A DNA stretch of 64,000 bases from Campylobacter portucalensis (lineage in GTDB: Bacteria; Campylobacterota; Campylobacteria; Campylobacterales; Campylobacteraceae), in contig NZ_VWSJ01000001.1 of assembly GCF_009690845.1 (NCBI RefSeq), forward strand, positions 62,001 to 126,000, given 5' to 3'. A program made the translations under genes and the position numbers. This document shows positions 18,459-27,705 of the stretch, in pieces. Under the pieces are notes generated by a model that worked only from the letters and a program-made list of their open reading frames with translations, did not search any database and was not told the origin of the DNA. Within the stretch, counting starts at the first letter, position 1, and every line of letters starts with the position of its first letter.

Positions 18459-19208
18459 CTATTTTTCTTTTGTTATAACATACACATAAGATGGAATTTT
18501 TTCATTAAAATTTGACTTTAAAATCACGCTTTTATATAGATCTTCATCGATAACCTCTATCACTTCTCCAACAAAAACGCCAGAAAAAAACACCCCATCA
18601 AGACCGCTTGTAAAAACTTTATCTCCAATTTTTGGCTTTAACCATTCTGGTATAAATTTAACCACAACTCTTTTTCCATCGCCAGTAGCAATACCAGGAA
18701 TTTTATTATCTCCAACATAAACTCCAAATGATGATTTTGGATCATGTTGTAAGATTAAAATTGGTCTATTATTTTTTTGTGTAATAATGCCAGCACTATT
18801 TCCACCAAAAATTACACCATAAATTTTATCTTTATTAAACTCATCAAAATCTACCCAAAATTTAGAGTAATCACCAGGGCTAACATAAGATAAAGTTTTG
18901 ATAAGTTTAACATCTGGTGCGTATTTGGTTAGCTTTGAGTCGATTAAAATTTGATTTAATTCGTGAGCAAAAGTATTAAGCAAAAGTGCTGATTTTTTAA
19001 GCTCTAAATTTTCCGCTCTTAGAGTTTTTATTGTGTTTACTTGATTAAAATGTTCATCGATTTTATTTATTGCAAAATTTTTCGTATCTTTAAAAAATCC
19101 TATAATAGAACTGCTAAAATCAATTACTCCACCTTTTACAAAAGCTCCAATGCATACAGATAATAATACAAAAATTATTAAAAATACAACCTTTTTGATT
19201 TTATTCAT
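18459..19208 (-). CDS. mreC: Rod shape-determining protein MreC
   Basis: A 249-residue bitopic protein: one N-terminal membrane helix (about 5-25), a coiled-coil stretch (about 45-85) and a periplasmic beta domain including GKRVVVKFIPEWLKPKIGDK and TSGLDGVF. MreC links the cytoplasmic MreB filaments to the periplasmic peptidoglycan elongation enzymes. It overlaps the mreB stop by 8 bp. MreD is not adjacent. Confidence 0.92.
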   Translation of the reverse strand: MNKIKKVVFLIIFVLLSVCIGAFVKGGVIDFSSSIIGFFKDTKNFAINKIDEHFNQVNTIKTLRAENLELKKSALLLNTFAHELNQILIDSKLTKYAPDVKLIKTLSYVSPGDYSKFWVDFDEFNKDKIYGVIFGGNSAGIITQKNNRPILILQHDPKSSFGVYVGDNKIPGIATGDGKRVVVKFIPEWLKPKIGDKVFTSGLDGVFFSGVFVGEVIEVIDEDLYKSVILKSNFNEKIPSYVYVITKEK

Positions 19209-20235
19209 TTGACATTTGTCTTAGCTTATTTATCTTTTCTAAGGCTTTGGCTGTACCTTTTGCAACAGCTAAAAGTGGATCATCTGCAACATAAACAGGT
19301 AGTTTTACTATATCACTTAAATATTTATCTATACCCCTTATTAAAGCACCTCCTCCTGTCATTACAATTCCATTTTCAACAATATCTGAAGCTATATCTG
19401 GCGGCATCATTTCAAGAACGCTTTTTAAAGCATCGGCTATCTCTTTTAAAGGTTCTCTCATCGCTTCTCTAATATCTTCGCTTGTTAGCTCTATCTTATT
19501 TAAAAGCCCACCAATTTGATCTCTGCCTTTTATATTTATAACTAATTCTTTTGGAAGCTGCACTGCTGTGCCTATTTTTATTTTTATATCCTCTCCCGTT
19601 CGCTCACCAATTAAAAGATTGTATTTTTCTTTTACATAATTAACAATGCTGGTATTAAATTTATCGCCCGCTGTTTTAACTGATTTGCCAATAACAAGAC
19701 CGCCAAGAGATATCACACCTATTTCTGTTGTGCCTCCGCCTATATCAACAATCAAACTACCCTTAGGCTCTTCAACGGGAAGTCCAGCTCCAATAGCTGC
19801 TGCCATTGGCTCTTCTATCAAAAGCACCTCTCTTGCACCTGCCATCAAAGCACTATCTCTAACAGCTTTTCTTTCAACTTGCGTTAGTCCATATGGAACT
19901 GAAATTATAATTCTAGGACTTATAAAACTCTTTCTTTTATGTGCTTTTTCTATAAAATATCTTATCATTCTCTCAGTCATATCAAAATCAGCTATAACCC
20001 CGTCTTTCATCGGACGAATTGCTTGTATATCGCCAGGAGTTTTACCAACCATATCTTTTGCTTCGTGTCCAACGGCTAAAATTTTCTGTTTTCCAAATTT
20101 AGTATTTTCAACAGCAACCACACTTGGTTCATTTATAATGATGCCTTTATCTTTTACTAAAATAAGCGTATTTGCTGTGCCTAAATCTATACCCATATCG
20201 CTCGAAAAAAGCCCTAAAATCGTATCAATTATCAT
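19201..20235 (-). CDS. mreB: Actin-like cell shape protein MreB
   Basis: The 344-residue actin homologue has the full set of ATPase motifs: DMGIDLGTANTLI (phosphate 1), IEEPMAAAIGAG, DIGGGTTEIGVISLGG (phosphate 2) and VMTGGGALIRGID (adenosine). It forms membrane-bound filaments that guide lateral wall synthesis. Length is standard. It lies 9 bp after clpX and is followed by mreC, the same order I recall from C. jejuni. Confidence 0.97.
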   Translation of the reverse strand: MIIDTILGLFSSDMGIDLGTANTLILVKDKGIIINEPSVVAVENTKFGKQKILAVGHEAKDMVGKTPGDIQAIRPMKDGVIADFDMTERMIRYFIEKAHKRKSFISPRIIISVPYGLTQVERKAVRDSALMAGAREVLLIEEPMAAAIGAGLPVEEPKGSLIVDIGGGTTEIGVISLGGLVIGKSVKTAGDKFNTSIVNYVKEKYNLLIGERTGEDIKIKIGTAVQLPKELVINIKGRDQIGGLLNKIELTSEDIREAMREPLKEIADALKSVLEMMPPDIASDIVENGIVMTGGGALIRGIDKYLSDIVKLPVYVADDPLLAVAKGTAKALEKINKLRQMSNE

Positions 20236-20244
20236 TTTTTTCCT

Positions 20245-21471
20245 TTATACACTAATCTTATCTTGCTTGACTAAAATTGGTTTTTCGCCACTTATAACAT
20301 CTTTTGAGATGATAACATCATATCCTTTCAACTCAGGCAAATCAAACATCACATCAAGCATAATGCTTTCCATTATACTTCTTAGCCCTCTTGCTCCTGT
20401 TTTTCTTTTAATAGCTAATTTTGCAACTTCTAAAAGAGCTTCATTATCAAATTTTAAATTTACTCCATCAATTGCAAAAATTTTCTCATATTGTTTTAAA
20501 ATAGCATTTTTTGGCTCAGTTAAAATTCTAACCATATCCTCTTCATCAAGATCGTTTAAAGTAGCTACCATATGCAATCTTCCGATTAATTCTGGAATTA
20601 TACCAAAATGAACTAAATCATCAGATTCAACTAAATGGATTAAATTTTGAATCTCTTTTTTAGTTCGTTTTTCTTGCCCGAAACCTAAAATATTCTTTCC
20701 AAGTCGTTGATTTATGATATCATTTAAACCATCAAAAGCACCACCACAAACAAACAAAATATTAGTAGTATCTATTTGTATAAAATCTTGATTAGGATGT
20801 TTTCTGCCGCCTTTTGGTGGGATATTTACCAAACTTCCCTCTATTATTTTTAATAAAGCCTGCTGAACGCCCTCGCCACTTACATCTCTAGTGATACTCC
20901 TGCTCTCACTTGCTCTTGCAATTTTATCAATCTCATCAACAAAAACAATGCCCATCTGTGCTCTTTTTACATCTCCATTGGCTGCTTGAAGTAGTCTTGT
21001 TAAAATATTTTCAACATCTTCACCAACATATCCAGCTTCTGTTAAGCTAGTCGCATCACAAATAGCAATTGGAACATCTAAATGTTTAGCTAAAGTTTGT
21101 GCCATTAGGGTTTTTCCACTTCCTGTTGGACCAATTAATAAAATATTTGACTTTGAAATTTCTGTATCATCTATTTTGTTTTGTTTAAAAATTCTTTTGT
21201 AGTGATTGTAAATTCCAACGCTAAAAGTTTTTTTAGCTATATCTTGTCCAATCACATATCCATCTAAAACTTCTTTTAATTTTTTAGGTGTAATTTCATC
21301 AAAATTTGGCTCTTTGTATTTTTTTTCTTTTTCTTGATTTTCTTGTCCATGAATGACCTCATAAGCAGCGTCTATACAAAATTCACATATAAACGAATTT
21401 CGTTCAGAATTTGGTAAAATTTTTCTTCCATCTTTGCTATCACTGCCACAAAAACTACATATTTTTGTCAT
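20245..21471 (-). CDS. clpX: ATP-dependent Clp protease ATP-binding subunit ClpX
   Basis: The 408-residue AAA+ unfoldase has an N-terminal zinc-binding domain (CSFCG at 5-9 and CEFC), Walker A GPTGSGKT, the GYVGEDVE pore-loop region, Walker [13 protein letters not shown] and sensor [12 protein letters not shown]. With ClpP it degrades tagged proteins. Its ATG overlaps the lpxA stop by one base, so this protease subunit is coupled to lipid A genes, as in other Campylobacterota. Confidence 0.96.
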   Translation of the reverse strand: MTKICSFCGSDSKDGRKILPNSERNSFICEFCIDAAYEVIHGQENQEKEKKYKEPNFDEITPKKLKEVLDGYVIGQDIAKKTFSVGIYNHYKRIFKQNKIDDTEISKSNILLIGPTGSGKTLMAQTLAKHLDVPIAICDATSLTEAGYVGEDVENILTRLLQAANGDVKRAQMGIVFVDEIDKIARASESRSITRDVSGEGVQQALLKIIEGSLVNIPPKGGRKHPNQDFIQIDTTNILFVCGGAFDGLNDIINQRLGKNILGFGQEKRTKKEIQNLIHLVESDDLVHFGIIPELIGRLHMVATLNDLDEEDMVRILTEPKNAILKQYEKIFAIDGVNLKFDNEALLEVAKLAIKRKTGARGLRSIMESIMLDVMFDLPELKGYDVIISKDVISGEKPILVKQDKISV

Positions 21472-22256
21472 TAAATTTTTCCTTTACTTAGAGGAATTCC
21501 TCTTTTTGTATTTATTATAAATTTACACATTTTTTTAACATTTAAATTTGATGTTTGATCTAATAAAATTTGTGCTTGTTCTTTTATGCTTACACCTTGG
21601 TTAAATATAAATTTATAAGCTTTATTGATAATTTCAACTTCATCTTTATCAAACCTTCTTCTAAGTCCTACTAAATTTAAACCCCTAACATAAGCCCTAT
21701 TTCCTTCAGCTAAACAAAACGGAGGGATATCTTGGCTTAGTGCTGAAGCTCCTGCTATCATACAACTCTCACCTATTTTTACAAATTGATGAACAGGTGT
21801 AAGCCCACCTATTACGGCATAATCTCCTATTTCAACATGTCCTGCTAGGGTTGCGTTATTTGCCATAATTATATTATTTCCCAAAATGCAATCATGTGCA
21901 ATATGAGAGTATGCCATTATAAAAGCATTGCTGCCAATTCTTGTAAATCCATCGCCTTTGTGTGAGCCTGAATTTATAGTGCAAAATTCATGAATTGTAG
22001 CATTTTCTCCTATAATAAGTCCTGTTTTTTCGCCATCTTTAAAACTCATATCTTGCGGAATTTCTCCTAATATAGCGTAGCTAAAAATTTTACTATTATC
22101 ACCAATTGTAGTATCGCCTATAATTCTAGCGCCTTGTTTTATAATGGAATTTTTACCTATTTTAGAATCTTTACTTATAAAAGCGTATGCTTCAACTGTA
22201 ACATTTTCTCCTAAATTTGCACCATTTTCTATAATAGCAGTTTTATGAATGTTCAT
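21471..22256 (-). CDS. lpxA: UDP-N-acetylglucosamine O-acyltransferase
   Basis: A 261-residue left-handed beta-helix protein built of hexapeptide repeats from residue 1 to about 190 and a C-terminal helical domain. The catalytic His region ([17 protein letters not shown]) and the GGLTPVHQF segment are typical of LpxA. It transfers a 3-hydroxyacyl chain from ACP to UDP-GlcNAc, starting lipid A synthesis. It is 11 bp after fabZ, which draws on the same hydroxyacyl-ACP pool. Confidence 0.95.
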   Translation of the reverse strand: MNIHKTAIIENGANLGENVTVEAYAFISKDSKIGKNSIIKQGARIIGDTTIGDNSKIFSYAILGEIPQDMSFKDGEKTGLIIGENATIHEFCTINSGSHKGDGFTRIGSNAFIMAYSHIAHDCILGNNIIMANNATLAGHVEIGDYAVIGGLTPVHQFVKIGESCMIAGASALSQDIPPFCLAEGNRAYVRGLNLVGLRRRFDKDEVEIINKAYKFIFNQGVSIKEQAQILLDQTSNLNVKKMCKFIINTKRGIPLSKGKI

Positions 22257-22267
22257 TTTAAATCCAA

Positions 22268-22717
22268 CTATTTATCAACTATCATAGCTTGCAATTCAGC
22301 CTCAGCACATAAATTTTCATCCACATACGCTTCGCCATTTAAAACCCAAATCTTACCACGATTTTTTATAACGCTAATTTTAAAAACGACTCTATCGCCA
22401 GGTCTTATTGGTTTTCTAAATTTCGCCTTATCTATACTCATAAAATAAACTACTTTATTAACCAACTCATTACTTTTATCTTTAGCCTCCATACTTTTAA
22501 ACGCCAAAACTCCGCCAGCTTGTGCCATTCCTTCAATTATCATAACTCCTGGATAGATTGGATGACCTGGAAAATGTCCCTCAAAAACAGGCTCTCCAAT
22601 AGTTACATTTTTATAAGCTACAATATGACTATTAATTTCTAATTCCGCTACTCTATCTATAAGTAAAAACGGATATCTATGTGGTAAAATTTTCATAATT
22701 TCTACAACATCTATCAT
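22268..22717 (-). CDS. fabZ: 3-hydroxyacyl-ACP dehydratase FabZ
   Basis: This 149-residue hot-dog-fold enzyme dehydrates 3-hydroxyacyl-ACP in fatty-acid elongation. It shows [14 protein letters not shown] at the N-terminus and the catalytic segment [20 protein letters not shown] with active-site His and Glu. Length and start match the family. It is the first gene of fabZ-lpxA-clpX-mreB-mreC. Confidence 0.96.
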   Translation of the reverse strand: MIDVVEIMKILPHRYPFLLIDRVAELEINSHIVAYKNVTIGEPVFEGHFPGHPIYPGVMIIEGMAQAGGVLAFKSMEAKDKSNELVNKVVYFMSIDKAKFRKPIRPGDRVVFKISVIKNRGKIWVLNGEAYVDENLCAEAELQAMIVDK

Positions 22718-22754
22718 AAATCAACCTTCAAATTTTATTTAACCAAATATTTTA

Positions 22755-23816
22755 TCAAATTCTTACTAAAATTTCTCTAATATCTAGGTATATTTTTGAA
22801 TTTATTTTTATTTCTACTTGACTTTTGTAAATTTGATCTACTATTATAATTGGTGAAAAGCTCCCTTTTTTGCAAATTTTATCCCTTAATTTAAGTTCCT
22901 TTTTTATACTTAAAGGATTATTTAAAAACTCATCAAAATTTTTAAATTTATAGTTTAGAATTTGATTAAATTCATTAAAACTAAATAGCCTAATTTGATT
23001 TTTTAAATCAAGAATTTTACTTTTTTTGTCAGTGATTTTAAATTTGATTAATTTTTTTTCTAAATGAGAATTAAACAAAAAATAGCTTTTTACAGGTTTA
23101 TTGTCAAATTTAACCAGACCTTGTAAAAGACGGTAATTTATAAAACTATCTTTTAAAATTTGAAATTTAATATTTTTTTCTTCAAATTTTCTAACTTTTT
23201 TATAAAATTTAATTCTATCATCGGCTGAATTTGGCAAAATTTGATTGTTTATAGGACTCATTAACTCAAATTTTAAACTCTCTTTAAAATCCATAGCAAA
23301 CATACAACCACAATAGTTTTGATGATATAAATTATCTTTTTTAGCTAAAGCAAACTGCTCATTTGATCCACCATTTTTTCTATAATCAGGCGCTATAAAT
23401 TTAAGATCAAATTTATTAGAAATGTTTTCAAGGGATTTAGTAAGTTGGTCGTGAGATTTTTTAGGACTCATTAAAAGAGTTGTGGTAATTAAATTATGTC
23501 CTATTTTTTTAGCAAAAAGAGCCGTTTTTTCCACTCTAAAATCAAAACACTTTTGACATCTCTTACCACGCTCTGGCTCATTTTCAAGCCCTTTTATATA
23601 GCTAAACCACTCATCAATCTCATAATCTCCTAAAAATACCTCTATATTTAGAGATTTTGCACTTCTTTTAACATCTTCAAATCTAAGCAAAAACTCGCTA
23701 TATGGATGTATATTTGGATCATAAAAATAGCCAATTATATTCTCATTTGGAAACTCTTTTTTAAGACACCTTAAAAAATAGTGACTATCGACACTGCAAC
23801 AAATTTGAACTACCAA
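22755..23816 (-). CDS. queH: Epoxyqueuosine reductase QueH (DUF208) with long C-terminal extension
   Basis: The first ~180 of 353 residues are QueH-like: ICCSVD with vicinal Cys6-Cys7, YFYDPNIHPYSEF, CQKC (87-90) and NYCGC (Cys169, Cys171), the cysteines expected for its iron-sulfur chemistry. QueH reduces epoxyqueuosine in tRNA to queuosine. The remaining ~170 residues match nothing I recognise. The start must be TTG at 23816 or later, because a stop in the same frame lies two codons upstream (the bcp TAA region). It follows bcp by 3 bp. FolE, QueD and QueE of the same pathway are elsewhere in the window. Confidence 0.82.
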   Translation of the reverse strand: MVVQICCSVDSHYFLRCLKKEFPNENIIGYFYDPNIHPYSEFLLRFEDVKRSAKSLNIEVFLGDYEIDEWFSYIKGLENEPERGKRCQKCFDFRVEKTALFAKKIGHNLITTTLLMSPKKSHDQLTKSLENISNKFDLKFIAPDYRKNGGSNEQFALAKKDNLYHQNYCGCMFAMDFKESLKFELMSPINNQILPNSADDRIKFYKKVRKFEEKNIKFQILKDSFINYRLLQGLVKFDNKPVKSYFLFNSHLEKKLIKFKITDKKSKILDLKNQIRLFSFNEFNQILNYKFKNFDEFLNNPLSIKKELKLRDKICKKGSFSPIIIVDQIYKSQVEIKINSKIYLDIREILVRI

Positions 23817-23819
23817 ATT

Positions 23820-24323
23820 TTAATCTTTATTAGTCAAATCAGCTAAAACTTTTGCAGCGTGATCTTTAGCCTTAACGCTTTTATAAACTTTTTTTATAAT
23901 ACCTTGCTTATCTATAACAAAAGTAGTTCTAACTATGCCTAAATATTCACGTCCATAGTTTTTTCTAACCTGATAGACACCATAAAGCTTACTTACAACT
24001 TTATCTTCATCGCTTAATAAAAGATGTTTTAAATCATATTTTTGAGTAAAATTTGTGTGAGATTTTGTTGAATCTGGACTAATTCCTATAATAACTGTGT
24101 CATTTTTTATAAACTCATCATAATTTTGAGTAAATTCACAAGCTTCGGTAGTACATCCTGGGGTATTATCTTTTGGATAAAAATACAAAACTACATTTTT
24201 ACCAACAAAATCATTTAAATTTATCTCTATGCCATCGCTATTTTTTAGGCTAAAATTTGGAGCTTTATCCCCTTTTTGAAGCGAAATTTTTCTATCTATA
24301 TCTTCTTGGCTAAATTCACTCAT
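23820..24323 (-). CDS. bcp: Thiol peroxidase Bcp (PrxQ family)
   Basis: A 167-residue peroxiredoxin with the peroxidatic and resolving cysteines in TPGCTTEACEF (Cys57, Cys62), typical of atypical 2-Cys Bcp/PrxQ, and FYPKDNTPG before them. It reduces hydrogen and organic peroxides using thioredoxin; TrxA and TrxB are encoded at 35.5-36.8 kb. It overlaps the tautomerase gene by 4 bp. The first ~15 residues are longer than in some relatives. Confidence 0.93.
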   Translation of the reverse strand: MSEFSQEDIDRKISLQKGDKAPNFSLKNSDGIEINLNDFVGKNVVLYFYPKDNTPGCTTEACEFTQNYDEFIKNDTVIIGISPDSTKSHTNFTQKYDLKHLLLSDEDKVVSKLYGVYQVRKNYGREYLGIVRTTFVIDKQGIIKKVYKSVKAKDHAAKVLADLTNKD

Positions 24324-24523
24324 TTTACACCCTTTTTAATATCTTCAACACTTTTTCCTCCAAAATAAAAATCACTTGCATTTACACCCTCAAAAACAAC
24401 AACCGTTCTTTCAGGCACTTTTCCTAAATTTTGTATAAAAATTTCTGTAATCTCAGAAGCGATTTTATCTTGAGTCTCTTTATCTGGAAGAGGGTTTGTT
24501 AGTTTTACATTTATAAATGGCAT
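24320..24523 (-). CDS. 4-oxalocrotonate tautomerase-family protein
   Basis: A 67-residue protein starting MPFINVKL, so that after Met removal the catalytic Pro1 of the tautomerase superfamily is exposed; the spacing to FEGVNASDFYFGG also fits. The physiological substrate in Campylobacter is not known. C. jejuni has the same tautomerase-Bcp pair as I recall. It is first in its operon behind its own promoter, divergent from ilvE. Confidence 0.88.
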   Translation of the reverse strand: MPFINVKLTNPLPDKETQDKIASEITEIFIQNLGKVPERTVVVFEGVNASDFYFGGKSVEDIKKGVK

Positions 24524-24552
24524 ATCTTTCCTTTATCATAAAATTTCGCATA

Positions 24553-24558
24553 ATTATA
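24553..24558 (-). promoter_or_regulatory. -10 element for the tautomerase-bcp-queH genes
   Basis: On the minus strand TATAAT occurs in GATATAATTA, 29 bp upstream of the tautomerase ATG, preceded by T-rich DNA. It is a perfect consensus -10 in a divergent intergenic region shared with ilvE. Confidence 0.6.
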
Positions 24559-24623
24559 TCAATAAATTCTATAAATTTAATACAAATTTTAAATTAAAAT
24601 TTTTTATTTAAAGAAATTTTAGC

Positions 24624-24629
24624 TATAAT
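24624..24629 (+). promoter_or_regulatory. -10 element for ilvE
   Basis: TATAAT in AGCTATAATC lies 36 bp upstream of the ilvE ATG, preceded by phased T/A-rich DNA without a clear -35, as is normal for Campylobacter sigma-70 promoters. The leader ends with an AAGGA ribosome site. Confidence 0.65.
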
Positions 24630-24665
24630 CATAAACTTTTTAAAATTTAAAAATTAAGGAAAATT

Positions 24666-25592
24666 ATGGCAAAAGTAAAAGAAGCTAAAAACATATGGTT
24701 AGATGGAAAATTAATCCCTTGGAATGATGCTAAAATTCACGTACTTTCACATTCACTTCACTATGCAAATGCTGTATTTGAAGGCGTTAGAGCCTATCAA
24801 ACTAAAAATGGAATTGCTATTTTTAGACTAGAAGAACACACAAAAAGACTATTAAATTCAGCAAAAGCGTGCCTTATAGACGTACCTTATACATTGGATG
24901 AGTTGATAAAAGCTCAAATAGAGCTTATTAAATCAAACGATTTTAAAGAAACTGTCTATTTAAGACCGCTTATATTTTTAGGATATGGTTCAATGGGCGT
25001 TTCTCATCTTGGATCTCCAACTCAAGTAGCATTAATAGCTTGGGAATGGGGTGCTTATATGGGCGAAGAAGCTTTAGAAAATGGTATAAAAGTTAAAATC
25101 TCATCTTGGGCAAAACCTGCACCAAATGCGATGATGAGTAAAGCAAAAGCAAGTGCAAACTATTTCAACTCTCAAATGGCAAATCACGAAGCAATCACTT
25201 GCGGATATGATGAAGCTCTGCTTTTAGACGCTAATGGATTTGTAGCAGAAGGAAGTGGTGAGTGCTTTTTTATAGTAAGAGATGGGGCAATTATAACTCC
25301 ACCAAATGATACAAGCCTAGAGAGTATCACTCAAAATACAGTTATAGAAATTGCTAAAAATTTAGGATATGAAGTAAAAAGACAAAAAATCACAAGAGAT
25401 GAAGTTTATGTAAGTGATGAAGCGTTTTTTACAGGAACAGCTGCTGAAGTTACACCAATTAGCAACGTTGATGGAAGAATTATTGGAAGCGGAAAAATTG
25501 GAGAGATCACTAAAAAACTTCAAAAAGCATATTTTGCAGCAGTTAGAGGCGAAGATGAAAAATATTTAAAATACCTAACATATTGTAACTAA
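24666..25592 (+). CDS. ilvE: Branched-chain amino-acid aminotransferase
   Basis: The 308-residue fold-IV PLP enzyme catalyses the last step of leucine, isoleucine and valine synthesis. It shows IWLDGKLIPWNDAKIHV at the start, HYANAVFEGVRAY, the segment MSKAKASANYFNS, and FVAEGSGECFF with TGTAAEVTPI near the end. Length matches. It is followed by the SPFH gene after 15 bp. Confidence 0.95.
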   Translation: MAKVKEAKNIWLDGKLIPWNDAKIHVLSHSLHYANAVFEGVRAYQTKNGIAIFRLEEHTKRLLNSAKACLIDVPYTLDELIKAQIELIKSNDFKETVYLRPLIFLGYGSMGVSHLGSPTQVALIAWEWGAYMGEEALENGIKVKISSWAKPAPNAMMSKAKASANYFNSQMANHEAITCGYDEALLLDANGFVAEGSGECFFIVRDGAIITPPNDTSLESITQNTVIEIAKNLGYEVKRQKITRDEVYVSDEAFFTGTAAEVTPISNVDGRIIGSGKIGEITKKLQKAYFAAVRGEDEKYLKYLTYCN

Positions 25593-25607
25593 ATTTAAGG
25601 ATAAAAA

Positions 25608-26678
25608 ATGCCAGCAGATTTAAATGATTATTTCAATAAAAACAAAAACAACGATCAAAATAAACAAAATCTTGATAAAAAAATGCCCGAATTTAAAGGA
25701 TTTAGTAAATTTTCACCAATATTTTACATACTTATAGTTGTGGTTTTAATACTATTCATAACCAAGCCATTTGTTACAATCAGCTCAGGTCAAGTCGGTA
25801 TAAAATCAAATTTAGGTCGATATGCAATAGAGCCAATGCAACCAGGATTTCACTTTTTTATACCTTTTATGCAAAAAGTTTTTGTTGTTGATACTAGAGT
25901 TAGAATTATCAACTACACAAGCGGCGAAGATAGAGGAGAGGCTGCAAATTTAAGCGGTTCAGGAATTATAAGGAAAAACTCAATTTCTGTTTTAGATGCT
26001 AGAAATCTGCCCGTTAGTATTGATATCACTGTTCAATATCGCCTAAATCAAGAAACAGCACCAAATACTATTGCACAATGGGGCTTTTCATGGGAAAATA
26101 AAATAATAGATCCTGTTGTTCGTGATGTTGTTAGAAGCGTAACTGGAAAATATACAGCAGAAGAACTTCCAACCAAAAGAAATGAAATAGCCGATGCTAT
26201 CGATAACCAAATAAGAAACAATATAGAATCACTTCCAAATAAACCTGTAAATTTATTAGCTGTGCAGTTAAGAGAGATAATCTTGCCTGACAAGATAAAA
26301 GAACAAATAGAAAGAGTTCAAATAGCAAAGCAAGAAGCAGAAAGAACAAAATATGAAGTAGAAAGAGCAAATCAAGAAGCTCTCAAAAAAGCAGCTCTTG
26401 CAGAAGGTAATGCAAAAGCAGTTTTAATAGAAGCTCAAGGAAAAGCTGATGCCATAAAAGTTCAAGCTGATGCATCTGCATATGCAAATAAAGAAATAGC
26501 AAAAAGTTTAGATAGAAATATTTTAGAGTTAAAACAGATCGAAACTCAAGCTAAATTTAACGAAGCTCTTAGAGAAAATAAAGACGCTAAAATTTTCTTA
26601 ACTCCTGGTGGAGCTATTCCAAATATCTGGATAGATACAAAAAATCCACAAAAACAAAGTATTATGAGTAACCAATGA
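25608..26678 (+). CDS. SPFH/Band 7 (prohibitin-like) membrane protein
   Basis: A 356-residue protein with a polar, Asn/Lys-rich N-terminus, one membrane helix (about 36-55), an SPFH domain (about 60-240, starting SSGQVGIKSNLGRYAIEPMQ) and a long charged helical region rich in Ala, Glu and Lys (about 240-320) typical of stomatin/HflK/prohibitin oligomers. Such proteins form large rings at the inner membrane and modulate proteases such as FtsH. No HflC partner is adjacent, so prohibitin-like is safer than HflK. Confidence 0.82.
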   Translation: MPADLNDYFNKNKNNDQNKQNLDKKMPEFKGFSKFSPIFYILIVVVLILFITKPFVTISSGQVGIKSNLGRYAIEPMQPGFHFFIPFMQKVFVVDTRVRIINYTSGEDRGEAANLSGSGIIRKNSISVLDARNLPVSIDITVQYRLNQETAPNTIAQWGFSWENKIIDPVVRDVVRSVTGKYTAEELPTKRNEIADAIDNQIRNNIESLPNKPVNLLAVQLREIILPDKIKEQIERVQIAKQEAERTKYEVERANQEALKKAALAEGNAKAVLIEAQGKADAIKVQADASAYANKEIAKSLDRNILELKQIETQAKFNEALRENKDAKIFLTPGGAIPNIWIDTKNPQKQSIMSNQ

Positions 26679-27412
26679 AAGTTGATTGGCAAAAATGCGG
26701 TGGATTGCTACCAGTAGTAGTTCAAGACTATCAAACAAATGAAGTTTTAATGCTTGCATTTATGAATGAAGAGGCTTTAAATTTAAGCCTCTTCACAAAA
26801 TTTGCTCACTATTTTTCAAGGACTAAAAATAGAATTTGGAAAAAAGGTCAAGAGAGTGGAAATTTTCAAAAAATAGAAAAAATTTATCTTGATTGCGATA
26901 ATGATACCTTGCTATTAAAAGTCAAACAAAAAGGCGTAGCATGCCACACTGGTGCTAAGAGTTGTTTTTTTAAAGAGATAAATTTAGATGGCAAATTTAA
27001 AAAACCTACCCAAAATAAAACGCTAAAAATTTATGACACAATAGATGAAATTTACCACATCATACAATATAAAAAACTAAATGCATCGCCACAAAATTCA
27101 TACGTAGCAAACCTTATAAGTCGTGGCGAAAATGCTATGCTTAAAAAAATTTGTGAAGAAGCTGCAGAATTTGTTTTAGCTTGCAAAGACTTAACTAAAT
27201 TTAATAAATACGCTAAATTTAACATTGAAAAATTTGGCGAACATATAGATGGAAATCCTAAATTTGACGTAGTTTATGAAGCAAGTGATTTAATATTTCA
27301 TCTTTTAGTTGCATTAGCTACACACAACATACATCCAAGTCAAATTATAAACGAACTTGCACGCAGGAATGGGTTAAGCGGAATAGATGAGAAAAAATCA
27401 AGGAAAAAGTAG
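26675..27412 (+). CDS. hisI: Bifunctional phosphoribosyl-AMP cyclohydrolase/-ATP pyrophosphatase HisIE
   Basis: A 245-residue fusion catalysing steps 2 and 3 of histidine synthesis. The HisI half (about 1-110) includes LMLAFMNEEAL, WKKGQESGN and the zinc-site segment GVACHTGAKSCFF. The HisE half includes SRGENAMLKKICEEAAEF and EASDLIFHLLVAL. About 25 extra residues (LTKFNKYAKF to GNPKF) separate the two HisE helices, more than in typical HisE. It overlaps the SPFH stop by 4 bp. The methylase fragment begins within ~10 bp of its stop codon. Confidence 0.93.
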   Translation: MKVDWQKCGGLLPVVVQDYQTNEVLMLAFMNEEALNLSLFTKFAHYFSRTKNRIWKKGQESGNFQKIEKIYLDCDNDTLLLKVKQKGVACHTGAKSCFFKEINLDGKFKKPTQNKTLKIYDTIDEIYHIIQYKKLNASPQNSYVANLISRGENAMLKKICEEAAEFVLACKDLTKFNKYAKFNIEKFGEHIDGNPKFDVVYEASDLIFHLLVALATHNIHPSQIINELARRNGLSGIDEKKSRKK

Positions 27413-27419
27413 TTGAGTG

Positions 27420-27672
27420 AAAAGAAAACATCGATTTTTTAACTAAACAAATCATTACATATCTAGGAAATAAACGCTCTTTACTTGATTTTATTAATGA
27501 TGGTGTAAAAATTGTAAAAAAAAGAGTTAAAAAAAGATAAATTAAGCACACTCGATCTTTTTAGCGGAAGTGGGATTGTGGCTAGATTTTTAAAGCAACA
27601 TAGCGATTTTTTAATAGCAAATGATTTGGAACTTTATTCTAAGATTATAAATGAGTGTTATTTAACAAATAT
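27420..27672 (+). pseudogene. Truncated inverted copy of the methyltransferase gene (arm 2 of duplication)
   Basis: These ~250 bp match codons 1 to ~85 of the D12 methyltransferase at 16276-17379 almost base for base, on the opposite strand. The copy is dead: one extra A near the start puts a TAA after nine codons, an A7 tract has become A8 at 27525-27532, the ATG region is altered, and homology stops abruptly after AACAAATAT at 27672. The catalytic DPPY half is absent. High identity implies a recent event. Confidence 0.92.
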
Positions 27673-27705
27673 CAAAAATAAAAAACCTTTGATAAGGGAA
27701 AAAAT

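Noticed and set aside
19646-20611. A 321-codon open frame on the + strand opposite mreB and clpX
   Set aside because: Its composition (Ser/Ile/Leu/Pro-rich) is that of a reverse-complement shadow, and both opposite genes are certain.
27345-27551. A minus-strand 68-codon frame over the hisIE end and methylase fragment
   Set aside because: Antisense to a real gene end and a pseudogene; low complexity and no ribosome site.
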